64,000 bases of DNA from Prorocentrum cordatum (lineage: Eukaryota; Sar; Dinophyceae; Prorocentrales; Prorocentraceae): positions 355,001 to 419,000 of the forward strand of contig CAUYUJ010020727.1 of NCBI GenBank assembly GCA_963575745.1. The letters run 5' to 3'. Made by a program: the position numbers and the translations under genes. Under the pieces are notes generated by a model, which worked only from the letters and a program-made list of their open reading frames with translations, made no database searches and was not told the DNA's origin. Positions 51,001 to 58,580 of this stretch are shown in pieces (within the stretch, counting starts at the first letter, position 1; the number at the start of each line of letters is the position of its first letter).

Positions 51001-51417
51001 CTATTGGGCGAACTTTCCGCAGACATGGGCACTTTTGAACAGGTGCGAGATTTTCTCCGTGCTGAGTTTTACTCTGATGATGTTCCCAGCGGATTAAATC
51101 CTCAGTCTTTTAAGGTTTTGACCCCATTGGTTGCGGGGGTCACTGATCGCGAGAATCCGGCGGCCCCAGGCTGTCCAGGTTTTTGGCGACCCCAATGTTG
51201 TCGAATAGACGGGTTCGCTCAGCGCATTGGCGATTTCGCGACGCATCTCGCGAGACATTGTCCTGATTATGCAAGGTCATCGGGAGGCTGGGTCTACTTT
51301 GGAGACCTGGTTGAGAAGATGGACGAGGATGGATTTAGATACCAAACATGTGCACTTGCTGCACACGGCCTAACCGCGTTGCAGCCGGGGACTGGCAGTC
51401 CTTTGTGTGCTCCCTGA
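48064..51417 (+). CDS. Long open frame (1117 codons): ART-like N-terminal region, Pro/Ala linker, start of Tpt1/KptA-like region
   Basis: The longest intact frame of the window. Residues ~35-200: GWIRQSHGMSATALHSILEG, KKVGVYSFPCTSHPSTRTTY, FGDGIWVTAEIFYDAKPIII, DQFVSEPSEMVLYELRLYHW. The His-Gly...Ser-Ile-Leu...Gly and GVY pattern resembles ADP-ribosyltransferase/Tpt1-type folds; I remember the arrangement in many dinoflagellate proteins. Residues ~300-560 are Pro/Ala-rich with several hairpins. Residues ~610-690 are helical (RNALENERDFFRQWRRTMIE). Residues ~1060-1100: IGDFATHLARHCPDYARSSG, GWVYFGDLVEKMDEDG, matching the winged N-terminal region of RNA 2'-phosphotransferases, completed in the next entry. 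Confidence 0.6.
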   Translation: MKIQKATVADRLDWAKLSTKTHRAGIDRCVQLTSPFYVTEEKLGEVQNPSSGWIRQSHGMSATALHSILEGHQLLTSIPLYGGSTKQKKVGVYSFPCTSHPSTRTTYSVAEETFGDGIWVTAEIFYDAKPIIIQGSPDQFVSEPSEMVLYELRLYHWTPAALHVTPAYAFLQHVARQKRWPLEQDFGVERHRDMEREAAADQVRKAQSQWVPNFGPIVWQKDRSPYFENHNNFDGIWPWLQDKGVRLTKISPLHKDEASGAPNALVRANRESEEEAKAKSPTGVQLQAPAAEPSDAPFSLDAENFPPLGQPASQAGRAPKSPPGKAVAEAVPPPPKADALANAPMPPPPLRGVPSTGGAAGEVPKKPPPPNSRTTAPPPAKSPNVAPMKDSPSHRPEDNVPWKPPPPCRPSPVARAPKPPPAKVARLDTGADDPSVRLARSEIIGERTSMGPADAAPKVARPPAKPEGPETAKGPPQPWPPSLREPEPPPRANRWNIGRSPHADHGLQQAEAAPKAAPQPQHFKTHRGSPQPAQGGTWMGQTAQTESSVARAAAVETEAKTAEDVGSDRPGGNERPGAPAASIPRKTDEDSSSGESQPPWGGDAASCIVRSIKDISHRHFEGNQARNALENERDFFRQWRRTMIEHQPEAEDPDNLREMEMFIDTAKKICEFAEIKRKHEPGTYSDSWKKFAATIVQQTRSAPPEFVPTPVIEAKSKRSRLRTEGEPVASGSRLPTPPAPRPGQAAAANLPGPPLGPARAEAQSTQGNQMMVDSGAAASSHAAPYEVAESPPTKDDPSSSDEEAAPTEKAPPPAAASSGYDAAEPSSVNRTPGVPDTPCSLGASPDLTHLNDFPYQGDPKLIPIEEEHDRFGPASANFFCRARLPPSPDKRQHKPTDASPHEGDQEIDVGHADHFRGKELYPSLEERTRIINRTPTDLKRRVREAHTTGPVPPRVEAIRNKTLSTLKHVAGLVEDPIFALLGELSADMGTFEQVRDFLRAEFYSDDVPSGLNPQSFKVLTPLVAGVTDRENPAAPGCPGFWRPQCCRIDGFAQRIGDFATHLARHCPDYARSSGGWVYFGDLVEKMDEDGFRYQTCALAAHGLTALQPGTGSPLCAP

Positions 51418-52141
51418 TGACGATGCCAGCATCAAGGAGACGGTCGTTTACAAATTGTGGCGTGAATTCAAAGCCTGGCCCATTCAAGGGGAGGAGAGGA
51501 CTAACTGCCCCATTTCTGTTTTCTATCGAGCGTGCCAGGGACATTCCATTTCTGTTGCTTCAACTGAGAGAATGTACGTGCCTTATGACCCTGGCCTAGC
51601 CAGATGTCATGGGCCCCTCCTCCATATCACTGACATGGAAACGTTGGTGGATTCCATGGTCGGAGAAGTTAAGTGCCCAAAAAGTGATTCGGGGCTGTGC
51701 CTCGAGGCGGACTACGAATTGTTGAAGCTTCTTCCGGCCAAGAAGGATCCGAGCATGCGAGGCCAAGACAATCTTCCCTCCTGGCAAAGCCAGCGAAGGT
51801 ATGGAGAGCCTGCTCCTGTGAAGACGCACCATGCCATGAGCAGTGACCCACAGCCAGGAGAGCCCCCGTCAATTGGAGCATGGCCCGCAGTGGACACAGT
51901 CCTTCTGTGGGACCAGCTCCCGACTCACCGAGAATCCTGGCCATTAATTCTTGTTTTCGATGGCCGTGTGCTCGCCCGCTTTTCGCACCGGGTCTGCCAG
52001 GGCGGGACTCTCGTGTCCCGCGAGGTGCCGAGGTTCACTGATATCGACAAAGCCGTCACCCTTGCCAAAGTCAGCGACTGGTGGGATTGCGACGAAAAGC
52101 GAATGTCTTGGCCGATTGTCTTCAATCAGGAATGGACCTGA
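51400..52141 (+). pseudogene. Tpt1/KptA-like RNA 2'-phosphotransferase region (C-terminal half)
   Basis: After a shift near 51400 the frame reads SIKETVVYKLWREFKAWPIQ, CPISVFYRACQGHSISVAST, CHGPLLHITDMETLVDSMVG. RACQGHS (51526-51546) is the signature of Tpt1/KptA (usually RAxQGHS), and the preceding winged part with RH (51253-51258) and GWVYFGDLV is at the expected distance. Tpt1/KptA moves the 2'-phosphate of spliced tRNA to NAD. The later HGT motif is only His-Ile-Thr-Asp, so activity is doubtful. VDTVLLWDQLPTHRESWPL and FSHRVCQGGTLVSREVPRFT follow. TGA at 52139 is in frame with the next entry. Confidence 0.6.
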
Positions 52142-53500
52142 TACGAGGTAAATATTGATAACGCCTCGATGCTCGGTTGGATTCACACGGACGAGACTTT
52201 GTCGTTGCTCCCAGAATATAGGCATCCGTTGCCTCAAAGGGCAGAAGAATTTATTCAGTCTGTCCCCTGGGAGGACGATGGTCGGTTCCTCTGTGCTGGA
52301 TTACACTGGGTGCGAACTGGCTTTGGCCGTTGCCCCTCCTGTGGTAATCCAGTAAAGTATAAGTACATGGTTGCCCATGACTATTTGCTTCAGTCGTACA
52401 GACACAAGATCATTCGAGACTCGCTGTGGAACAAAGGCATTTTGTTGCATGCTGTCAATCTTGAGACGCTTCCTTGGGAGCGTGATCGTTATGTTGGCGA
52501 GCGAATAAAAAGACAACGGAGAGCTTCGGCGGATGTAATGTTCAACATGAACAACAATCTGAAGCTGGAGCGTAAATGGGCAACAAATGATCAGCATCTT
52601 ATCCTGGCTGCTTCGGGTCAAGCCTTTGGAAACAGCCGCCCGGGTAGTGTTCCTGCCTGGATCCCTGAGCACGTCGCGGCTCAGCCGCCGGCGCGCCACG
52701 GCCCCTTCTTTCAGTATCTTGAACCTCTGAAGAGGCGATTCATAAAATGGCTTGCACATTTGGCTGCGAGAGAAGGGATTCAGGCTCCGCCGCTCTCCGA
52801 GTGGTGGCCCTTACTTTGGGCGACAGAAATCGACCAGTATGCGCGTCCCTCGTCTTGTCTTGCTCTGGCTGCCTTTGAATGGCCAGAGGCACTTGACTCG
52901 CACGTCGAACCCATTGAAGGTTGGATTGAATGGGAACGCAGCATGAATACAACGAACACGTTTGTGCCAACTCTTCGGACATTGCGCGACGCAAGAACGG
53001 GGGCAGCACCCTGGCTGCCCGTTGCCCAGGGCGCCGCTATGGACGCCACAGGGCCCAGCCTTCGTGGACGTCCACCGGTTGCTTGGGCAAATGATTTTGT
53101 GGCACGTCCCCGTCGCGCTTCCCAGTCCGTCAGCAGGCGCAACAAAATATGTTCTAAACGCCCTCTCAGTTCGGTGAAACCTGCCGCCGGTCAAACCGTG
53201 GCGGCAGGTGATGAGAAAAACGTAGAGATGACTCTTGATTTCACCGCAGTCTGCGGGTCCCAGACCCAGCAGATGCTTGACGGGAGGATCAATCTAGATC
53301 AGCCCAATGGACTAGTGCACTCCCATCGCGATGACCAATCGTTGAGCATCACGTTGACCGAGAACGGAGCCATTGATGTGGCGGCTCAGTATGTCATGGA
53401 GTACACCAGCTATCGCCCGGACACAAACGAGCCTGAAAGGTTACAACTGACGGGCGAAGTAACGCGCGATGTTCCAGAAGACGCGCGGCAGGCCATATAA
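52142..53500 (+). pseudogene. Extra coding segment after the Tpt1-like region, with zinc ribbon
   Basis: In frame after the TGA: YEVNIDNASMLGWIHTDETL, EDDGRFLCAGLHWVRTGFGR, CPSCGNPVKYKYMVAHDYLL. CPSCG with the following Lys/Tyr-rich turn could be half of a zinc ribbon. Then helical KRRFIKWLAHLAAREGIQAP, LSEWWPLLWATEIDQYARPS, and a C-terminal linker with a strong hairpin (53180-53208). It ends at TAA 53498, again in frame with the next segment. Function unknown; probably part of the same protein as the Tpt1-like region. Confidence 0.5.
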
Positions 53501-54415
53501 TGGAATTTGAAGATTCCTGTTCAAGAACTGGAGTTGGGTCTCCGCATCATTCGCGTGATTGTGATTGTTCGTGAGTTCATTAGTTGTTTCATTGCCGAGG
53601 GATATTATATTGCATACCCTTCGGCAAACATTCTTGCTCGCGGCACAGGCGCAGAGTGCGATGATGACAAGCGTCGAACGGATGCATGCGCGCTTGATTG
53701 CCGTATTCGTGCGGCGATCGAGACAGACGACCTCATTGAGGAATGGGCCCGTGACTTGGGCAGACAGGGTCGTGCCGATATCCGTCGTCAGGGCATGAAA
53801 CTGCAAGGGGCTATCTACTGGTTATATCCATGCGTGGAAGCAACTGAGCTCCAAGACAAAGACGAAGGCCCCTTTCGCTGTGCCTGCGGCAAGTTTGGTA
53901 CTTTTGTTGCTACCGCCGCAAGGGATATGATTAGACATGCTAGAAAGCAACGAGTGACGAGTGTTCGTGAAAGGGGAGGCGCTGATGGGCCCTCCGACGG
54001 CCAAGCCGATGCGGAAGGGACCCCTTTGGCGAAAGCGAGGCCCCGCACAGCTGTTCGCCCCGATCCGCCACCTCCTCCACGTAGACCCGACGTCCAAGAC
54101 GATCGGGCCAACGATGACGTCGCTGAATCTCCATACTCTGCCGGCGGTCAAACCGCCGCGGCAGGAGATGTGTACTCGTGGTATTCTTCCGACAGGGACA
54201 CATGGGATTGGTCTAGGCCTATGCGCGCGCGCGGCGGGGCCATGGCTGCCGGGCGCGCGGCCGGTGACTACAACCCCGCGAGGCACTGCCCGCGCTACGC
54301 GGGTGATGAACTGGATGGATACTGGGTTCACCGTGACGTGATATATTGGATGAGCCCCAGAGAGAACCAGGATCGTGCGTGGCATTTTTGTGTTTCTGAA
54401 TGACTACAACTACAA
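53501..54415 (+). pseudogene. Last extra coding segment, Cys/His motif and Pro linker
   Basis: Same frame as the previous entry: WNLKIPVQELELGLRIIRVI, IVREFISCFIAEGYYIAYPS, TDDLIEEWARDLGRQGRADI. PFRCACGKFGTFVATAARDM-IRHARK (about 53870-53950) has C-x-C and a later His and may bind zinc. The rest is a Pro/Arg/Asp linker with hairpins at 53998-54008 and 54138-54164, then DTWDWSRPMRARGG and GDELDGYWVHRDVIYWMSPR. The frame ends at 54401; a neighbouring frame (LNDYNYNFPRREGKGYSKNK) continues to about 54535 and is probably the true C-terminus. Confidence 0.5.
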
Positions 54416-54535
54416 CTTCCCGAGAAGGGAAGGAAAGGGATACTCCAAGAACAAGAACAAGAACAAGGACAAGTACAACAGGCCAGCTCCCTACGTTGGC
54501 CGTGGGGCGCAGATCAGCCTCGCCCTATTGGGCTG

Positions 54536-54857
54536 CTGACCAGACGGGAGGTTCGTCGTCTTCACATCCGAGACCTCCGTCTCCGCCGTCGGGGCGATAC
54601 CTGTAGCACAAGAAGTGAGAGCAGGCAAAGCCCGGGCGACAAAGTCGCCGCGGGCGAGGCCGAGCGACAAAGTCGTTTCGGCAGAGAGAATTGATTTAAC
54701 TATTGGTGGGGTTCGTCGGGTTTCTCCGGCCCTCAGCCCCTGGCGACCACCGTTGAGCGGTAAAATACTTTTGGGGTTCGCTCCGGTGGCTGTAAATATG
54801 CGCTGGCCAGGCGAGCTGTGGCTGGATGAGCAGAACCCGCCGCGGGGGGAGTAAATA
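54536..54857 (+). promoter_or_regulatory. 3' non-coding region and polypurine tract of the element
   Basis: GCGACAAAGTCGCCGCGGGC and GCGACAAAGTCG near 54638-54675 form a direct repeat with small ACAAAGT-loop hairpins. GGGGGGAG (54844-54851) followed by TAAATA directly precedes the 3' LTR and is the likely plus-strand primer (polypurine tract). Confidence 0.55.
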
Positions 54858-55161
54858 TGCTCCTCTCCGCCTCATCCTGCACTTGCCTCCTCTGCTGCCT
54901 GCCTTGCCACACCTTGACACTGCGGTACCATCCCGCAGCTATCTTGTACTCAAGCGAGAAAAGGAGCGCGCCAGCCCTCGGCCTCCGCGCGTCGTCGGTC
55001 GTCGGCCGGCCGGACCTCCTCCCTTCCTATACTTGAGTGCAGTTGCTTAACGGTTACGTGTAGTTTCATCGATGTCTCATCCCGTATCCTCTACTTCTGA
55101 GCAGAGTGAACATGAGACCTTAATTCCTTTGACATATTACCCCGATTATCAGAGGAAAGAC
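54858..55161 (+). repeat. 3' LTR
   Basis: TGCTCCTCTCCGCC to CAGAGGAAAGAC, collinear with 31482-31785. It keeps ATG at 55072-55074 (MSHPVSSTSEQSEHETLIPL), the putative ancestral gag start within the LTR. Right after it comes TT and CAT repeats. Confidence 0.92.
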
Positions 55162-55162
55162 T

Positions 55163-56564
55163 TCATCATCATCATCACCACCACCATCATCATCATCACC
55201 ATCATCATCAGCATCATCATCGGCATGGCGCTGGACCCCTTCCTCGTCCCGGAGTGGCTTCTGCTGGCAATCTACATCCACAGGGCGGCGCTGGTCGCTC
55301 TCTCGTCCCGATGCTGGTGGGATGGCAATTTGTGCTCCCGACCTGGGCGCCCAGATGCGTGCGCCCCTTGATGAACGTCTGCACCCGCGCGGTGCTGGCC
55401 CGTTTCCTCCTCCTGTTGCGCCCGCCGAGAGCGGCGATCCAATGCGTGACCGTCTCCCTGAAGAACTTCCTGGTCCTCCTCCTGCTAGTGCCGCCGACGG
55501 TGGCCGCCACCGACATCAACCAGTAGCTCCACTTCCTGGCGCTCCGCGTCGGCATGTTTCTTTCGCTGCCGCTGGTGGCAAACACGTTCTGCACGAAGAT
55601 GTTGCCGCTGGCGAATCTCTCGCTGGTGGCGCTCGCTTGCACGAAGATGGGCCACCCGCTGAGGCTGCTCAGCCTGCGCGCGATGATCATCCTGATGACC
55701 TTCGCTCTGATGATGTCAGCGAGACCGGCCACCACGATGAAGCTCTGCATGATGTCGGTCAAGCCGGCCCGCCGCCGTGAGTGGCGCGCGCCATCCTCCC
55801 AGAACAAATTCTTCCCGATGCTGATCGGAGAGCCGCTGCCGCTGCACGACTCGCCTTTCATGCTAATGTGATGCGTGCTGCTGCATGCGACGTCCGTCCA
55901 GATGTCGACCTTCATGTTTGGGCTGTTCCTGGCGCGTCATTTCTTCGACGCTCGGATCTCCTACAACTCCGATGCTGCAGCTCGTCTCTCGATGGCCTCG
56001 CAGACGAGTTGGCATGCCCCGCTGCGGAGCTTCAGCAAGGCAGTTGTCGTGACGCTCTGCACGATCATGCTCCTGGTGTCGACGGTGCTGGTGCTACCGT
56101 CCCTACGCGCGTTCCTAATGATCCTGTTCTCCCCGTTCATGCTGCCGCTGTCGGTGGCGCTGCTGCCCGCGCAGGCTCATGCTCCTGCTGCTGAGGGCGG
56201 CGCTTCATGTCGTAACGCCCTGCATGCTCATGTTACCGCTGTCGACGGTGCTGGCTCTCTTGCTCCTCCACGCGTTCTTGATGCTGCCGCCGACGGTGGC
56301 GCACACCAGCATGACTCCGACCTTCCTGAACCGCACGGTACCGCCGCTGCTGCCGTTGGTGTTCCTGTTTTCGCAGTCGCCGTGGGTGGCGGCCTTCTTG
56401 ATGAACTCGTTTGCGCTTCTCCGTGGACGTCCGAGGCCAGTCATGGGAGCGATTCCGACGCTGCCGGGAGTGCCGATTCTCCTTTTTATAAGGGTCTTGT
56501 CTGGCGCTCGTTCCCGTCCTCTCCACATCCGCCCACCTTTTCCTGTTCTATGCCCGATCAATGA
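55163..56564 (+). pseudogene. Right flank of the interrupted retrogene: poly-His, then Ala/Pro/Asp/His-rich frames
   Basis: CAT codons (55164-55225) resume a poly-His frame that continues HHHRHGAGPLPRPGVASAGN to 55526. A second frame (55322-56194, one stop at 55778) is rich in Ala/Pro/Asp/His: PPASAADGGRHRHQPVAPLP, ARDDHPDDLRSDDVSETGHH, GSCRDALHDHAPGVDGAGAT. RDALHDHAPGVDGAGA recurs later as RNALHAHVTAVDGAGS (about 56210) in another frame, so a degenerate internal repeat is present. The minus strand is also open for long stretches and a Leu-rich plus frame looks membrane-like. Which frame was coding is uncertain; product unknown. Confidence 0.35.
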
Positions 56565-57654
56565 AGATAGCGATATTCACGATTTCGGCACGCGCTCATC
56601 GCATTCATTTGCAGCGAGAAGTTCCGCAGTATATGCGTCAGCAGTCTATGGGAAGCGGTGCGCCAGAGGGCGGGGCGGGAACGGACTAACTTCATTTCCC
56701 CTCTCCTCGCGTCGTGCCCGCTTGCCTTCTTCCCGTCTCTTTCAAGCTACGTTCACTCCTCCCCCCCCTCCTTCCTACTCGGGCCGCCTCATCTTTCTCC
56801 GCAGTTATGTGGGCTCAAGACGCAAGGTTCCAGGCGGAGCCAAACGGATTCCGCTAGTCCGCGGCTGGACTCCGATTTCCTTCGGTCTGTGTGCCCAGGC
56901 CCGGATCCTGGCACAACGGCGTGTGTTTGGACGGTTTGGTACTGCAGTCCGGCCCGGTGGCGCTGTTTGGCGAGGGAGGCATCTCCAGTTCCTCCTCCAG
57001 CCTGTGCCGATGCCAGAGCAGTCCCATGACAAGAAGGGCAAGATGGATGGCGGGGATGCTGCTACTTATCACCTCTCTCGTCGAAATTGTGGCATGAGAG
57101 TCCGCCGCCGATGGGCTCGCTCCTTCTGCGACGCCGCGCCCTGCGGCCAGCGGGCGCGCAGGCTTCAGCGTGGCGCAGGGGGCTGCGCGGGCGCTCCTGG
57201 ACAGAGATCGAGGAGCGAGAGCGGTTCTCGCTCGCCACGTGCTGACCGCCAGCGTCGACTCCGCGGCCGGATAGCTGCAGCAGATGGCGCCGCTCGTGCT
57301 CTCGATGAGAATGACTCTGCCTTCGTGTCCGCGTTCCTCGAGGCCCCGACCCTTCGCTCGCCGCCTCGCAGGAAGCGGCAGCTTAACCAGTTCCCATCGG
57401 AGGAGGTGGGGGCCCTCAACCATCGCCTTGGTCCTTGCCGCCTGTCGCAACTGCAGGGAGAGCTCAATGCCGGCATCTTGCTCGTCGTTGGCGTGGTGCT
57501 TCTTCAGGTTTTTCCTCCACTGGGCCAGGTGGATCGACTGACCCGCGGACTCGCGGCAGCGCGCGGGGTCTCTCTGCTCAGATGCGTGGTGAATTTGAGG
57601 ATCGCGTCAAGAAAGTTGCTCGTGATGAGATAGTCTGAGGTGATCGGTCAGAAA
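56565..57654 (+). other. Flank with weak coding signal
   Basis: To ~57200 no convincing frame is seen. 57260-57430 reads GRIAAADGAARALDENDSAF, VSAFLEAPTLRSPPRRKRQL on plus and an equally long frame on minus (56854-57450), so strand is unsettled. 57560-57640 reads GLSAQMRGEFEDRVKKVARD, a short charged helix that could lead into the coiled-coil segment that follows. Confidence 0.35.
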
Positions 57655-57965
57655 ATGCCCCCCGCCGTCTCGAATGACATGCTGCCAATCTTCAAGAAGT
57701 TCGAAGCGCAGATCGAACAGCAGCTCTCACAACATGCCCGACGGGTGGGCGCAGCGGAGTCTGACCTGGCCGACGCCCGCAAGGTCCAGGCTTCGCAGTA
57801 AGAGAGATTTAAGGCCCTTGGGCAGGAGTTGGACGTGTCTCGGAAAAACGTCACATGTTCGGATTGCTCGTGCTGGCGAGAGTGGGAGCGCGAGGCCGAC
57901 GAAAACAAAGACAACACCAACAACAACAACAACATCAACGACAACAACTGCACCAACAACACTAA
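57655..57965 (+). pseudogene. Coiled-coil fragment ending in an (AAC)n tract
   Basis: Met 57655: MPPAVSNDMLPIFKKFEAQI, EQQLSQHARRVGAAESDLAD, ARKVQASQ, stop TAA 57799, then in the same frame ERFKALGQELDVSRKNVTCS, DCSCWREWEREADEN, ending in AAC/CAA triplets (57905-57965, poly-Asn). A coiled coil plus Cys patch resembles the N-terminal regions of dinoflagellate retroelement proteins. It is broken and its parent gene is unknown. Confidence 0.45.
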
Positions 57966-58292
57966 TGAATACTGCAGAACGCATGCCTCGCAGCAGAAGC
58001 GCGGATGATACAAATTCCGAGGTGATTTATATCATATGCATGTTGCGAGCGAGCCGCATCCCAAGATACGAATTCAGCATCTCTTGTATCATATGTTGCG
58101 CGCCTCTCCGTATTAGCCGTTTTGGCCCTGGGTGCTCACAGGCCCCTAGACCGGCGACAACACAGTCGCTCCCGCAGGTCGTTCCTCGGGCAGGGTTTGC
58201 ATGCATTGACCTTGAGAGTGTACTGGGAAAAAGCGGTGATTCGTTTACCGTTCACATCAGTACATTGCGGTCGTGCGTGCGGTGCACGGGTT
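57966..58292. other. Upstream region of the next gene
   Basis: No coding signal. TTAGCCGTTTTGGCCC at 58113-58128 is a poor match to the spliced leader and is not counted as a relict. A direct repeat (ATCATATG-TGTTGCG) occurs at 58031 and 58090. Confidence 0.4.
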
Positions 58293-58580
58293 ATGGCAGC
58301 ACAAAGCAGCCGAGGAGTCAGCACCCTCGACAGTTTGTTGGAGTCGCAAGATGATGAACCACCGAGCAAGTTTCCGAGAAATGGCATGTACGATCCCATC
58401 ACTAACAAGGTGAAGCCGCACATTCCCGAACCAGTTCGGCCGGAGGTGCACAAACTTTCGAAGCGTTTTGAAGAGCAGGTTGAAAAACGATTTCGACTAG
58501 ACAAGAACATCCAGAAGACCACAGAGGACATCCAGCCCATAGAGACTGGTGGCTGGCCCGCAGGCGCCAAACCGTTCAAG
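58293..58580 (+). CDS. Putative exon 1 of a retroelement-like gene
   Basis: Met 58293: MAAQSSRGVSTLDSLLESQD, DEPPSKFPRNGMYDPITNKV, PEVHKLSKRFEEQVEKRFRL, ETGGWPAGAKPFK. The frame stays open to TAG 58608. I place the exon end at 58580 because AAG/GTTTTATCCC is a good donor and the phase-0 junction matches an acceptor (GCGCAG/GGG) at 61941. The peptide is conserved-looking (charged helix after a Ser-rich start) and I remember similar N-termini in dinoflagellate multi-copy proteins. Function unknown. The frame is clean, without stops. Confidence 0.55.

Larger units (their letters stand above)
31482..55161 (+). mobile_element. Giant Ty1/copia-order LTR retrotransposon, ~23.7 kb
   Basis: Direct terminal repeats of 304 bp (31482-31785 and 54858-55161, about 19 mismatches) bound one collinear plus-strand coding region. 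Internal order is gag with zinc fingers, aspartic protease (DTG at 37117), integrase (HHCC near 38124), RT (YVDD at 41035), RNase H: the copia order, with integrase before RT. Copia elements usually span 5-9 kb; here ~12 kb of further coding sequence follows RNase H up to the polypurine tract. Many frameshifts and in-frame stops show a decayed copy. No target duplication can be resolved because both flanks are CAT repeats. Confidence 0.9.

Noticed and set aside
55217-55915. 232-codon minus-strand frame as a host gene
   Set aside because: The plus strand has equally long frames with recurring peptide motifs; strand could not be settled, so it is not called.
58113-58128. TTAGCCGTTTTGGCCC as a fourth spliced-leader relict
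   Set aside because: Too many differences and an inserted dinucleotide; could be chance.
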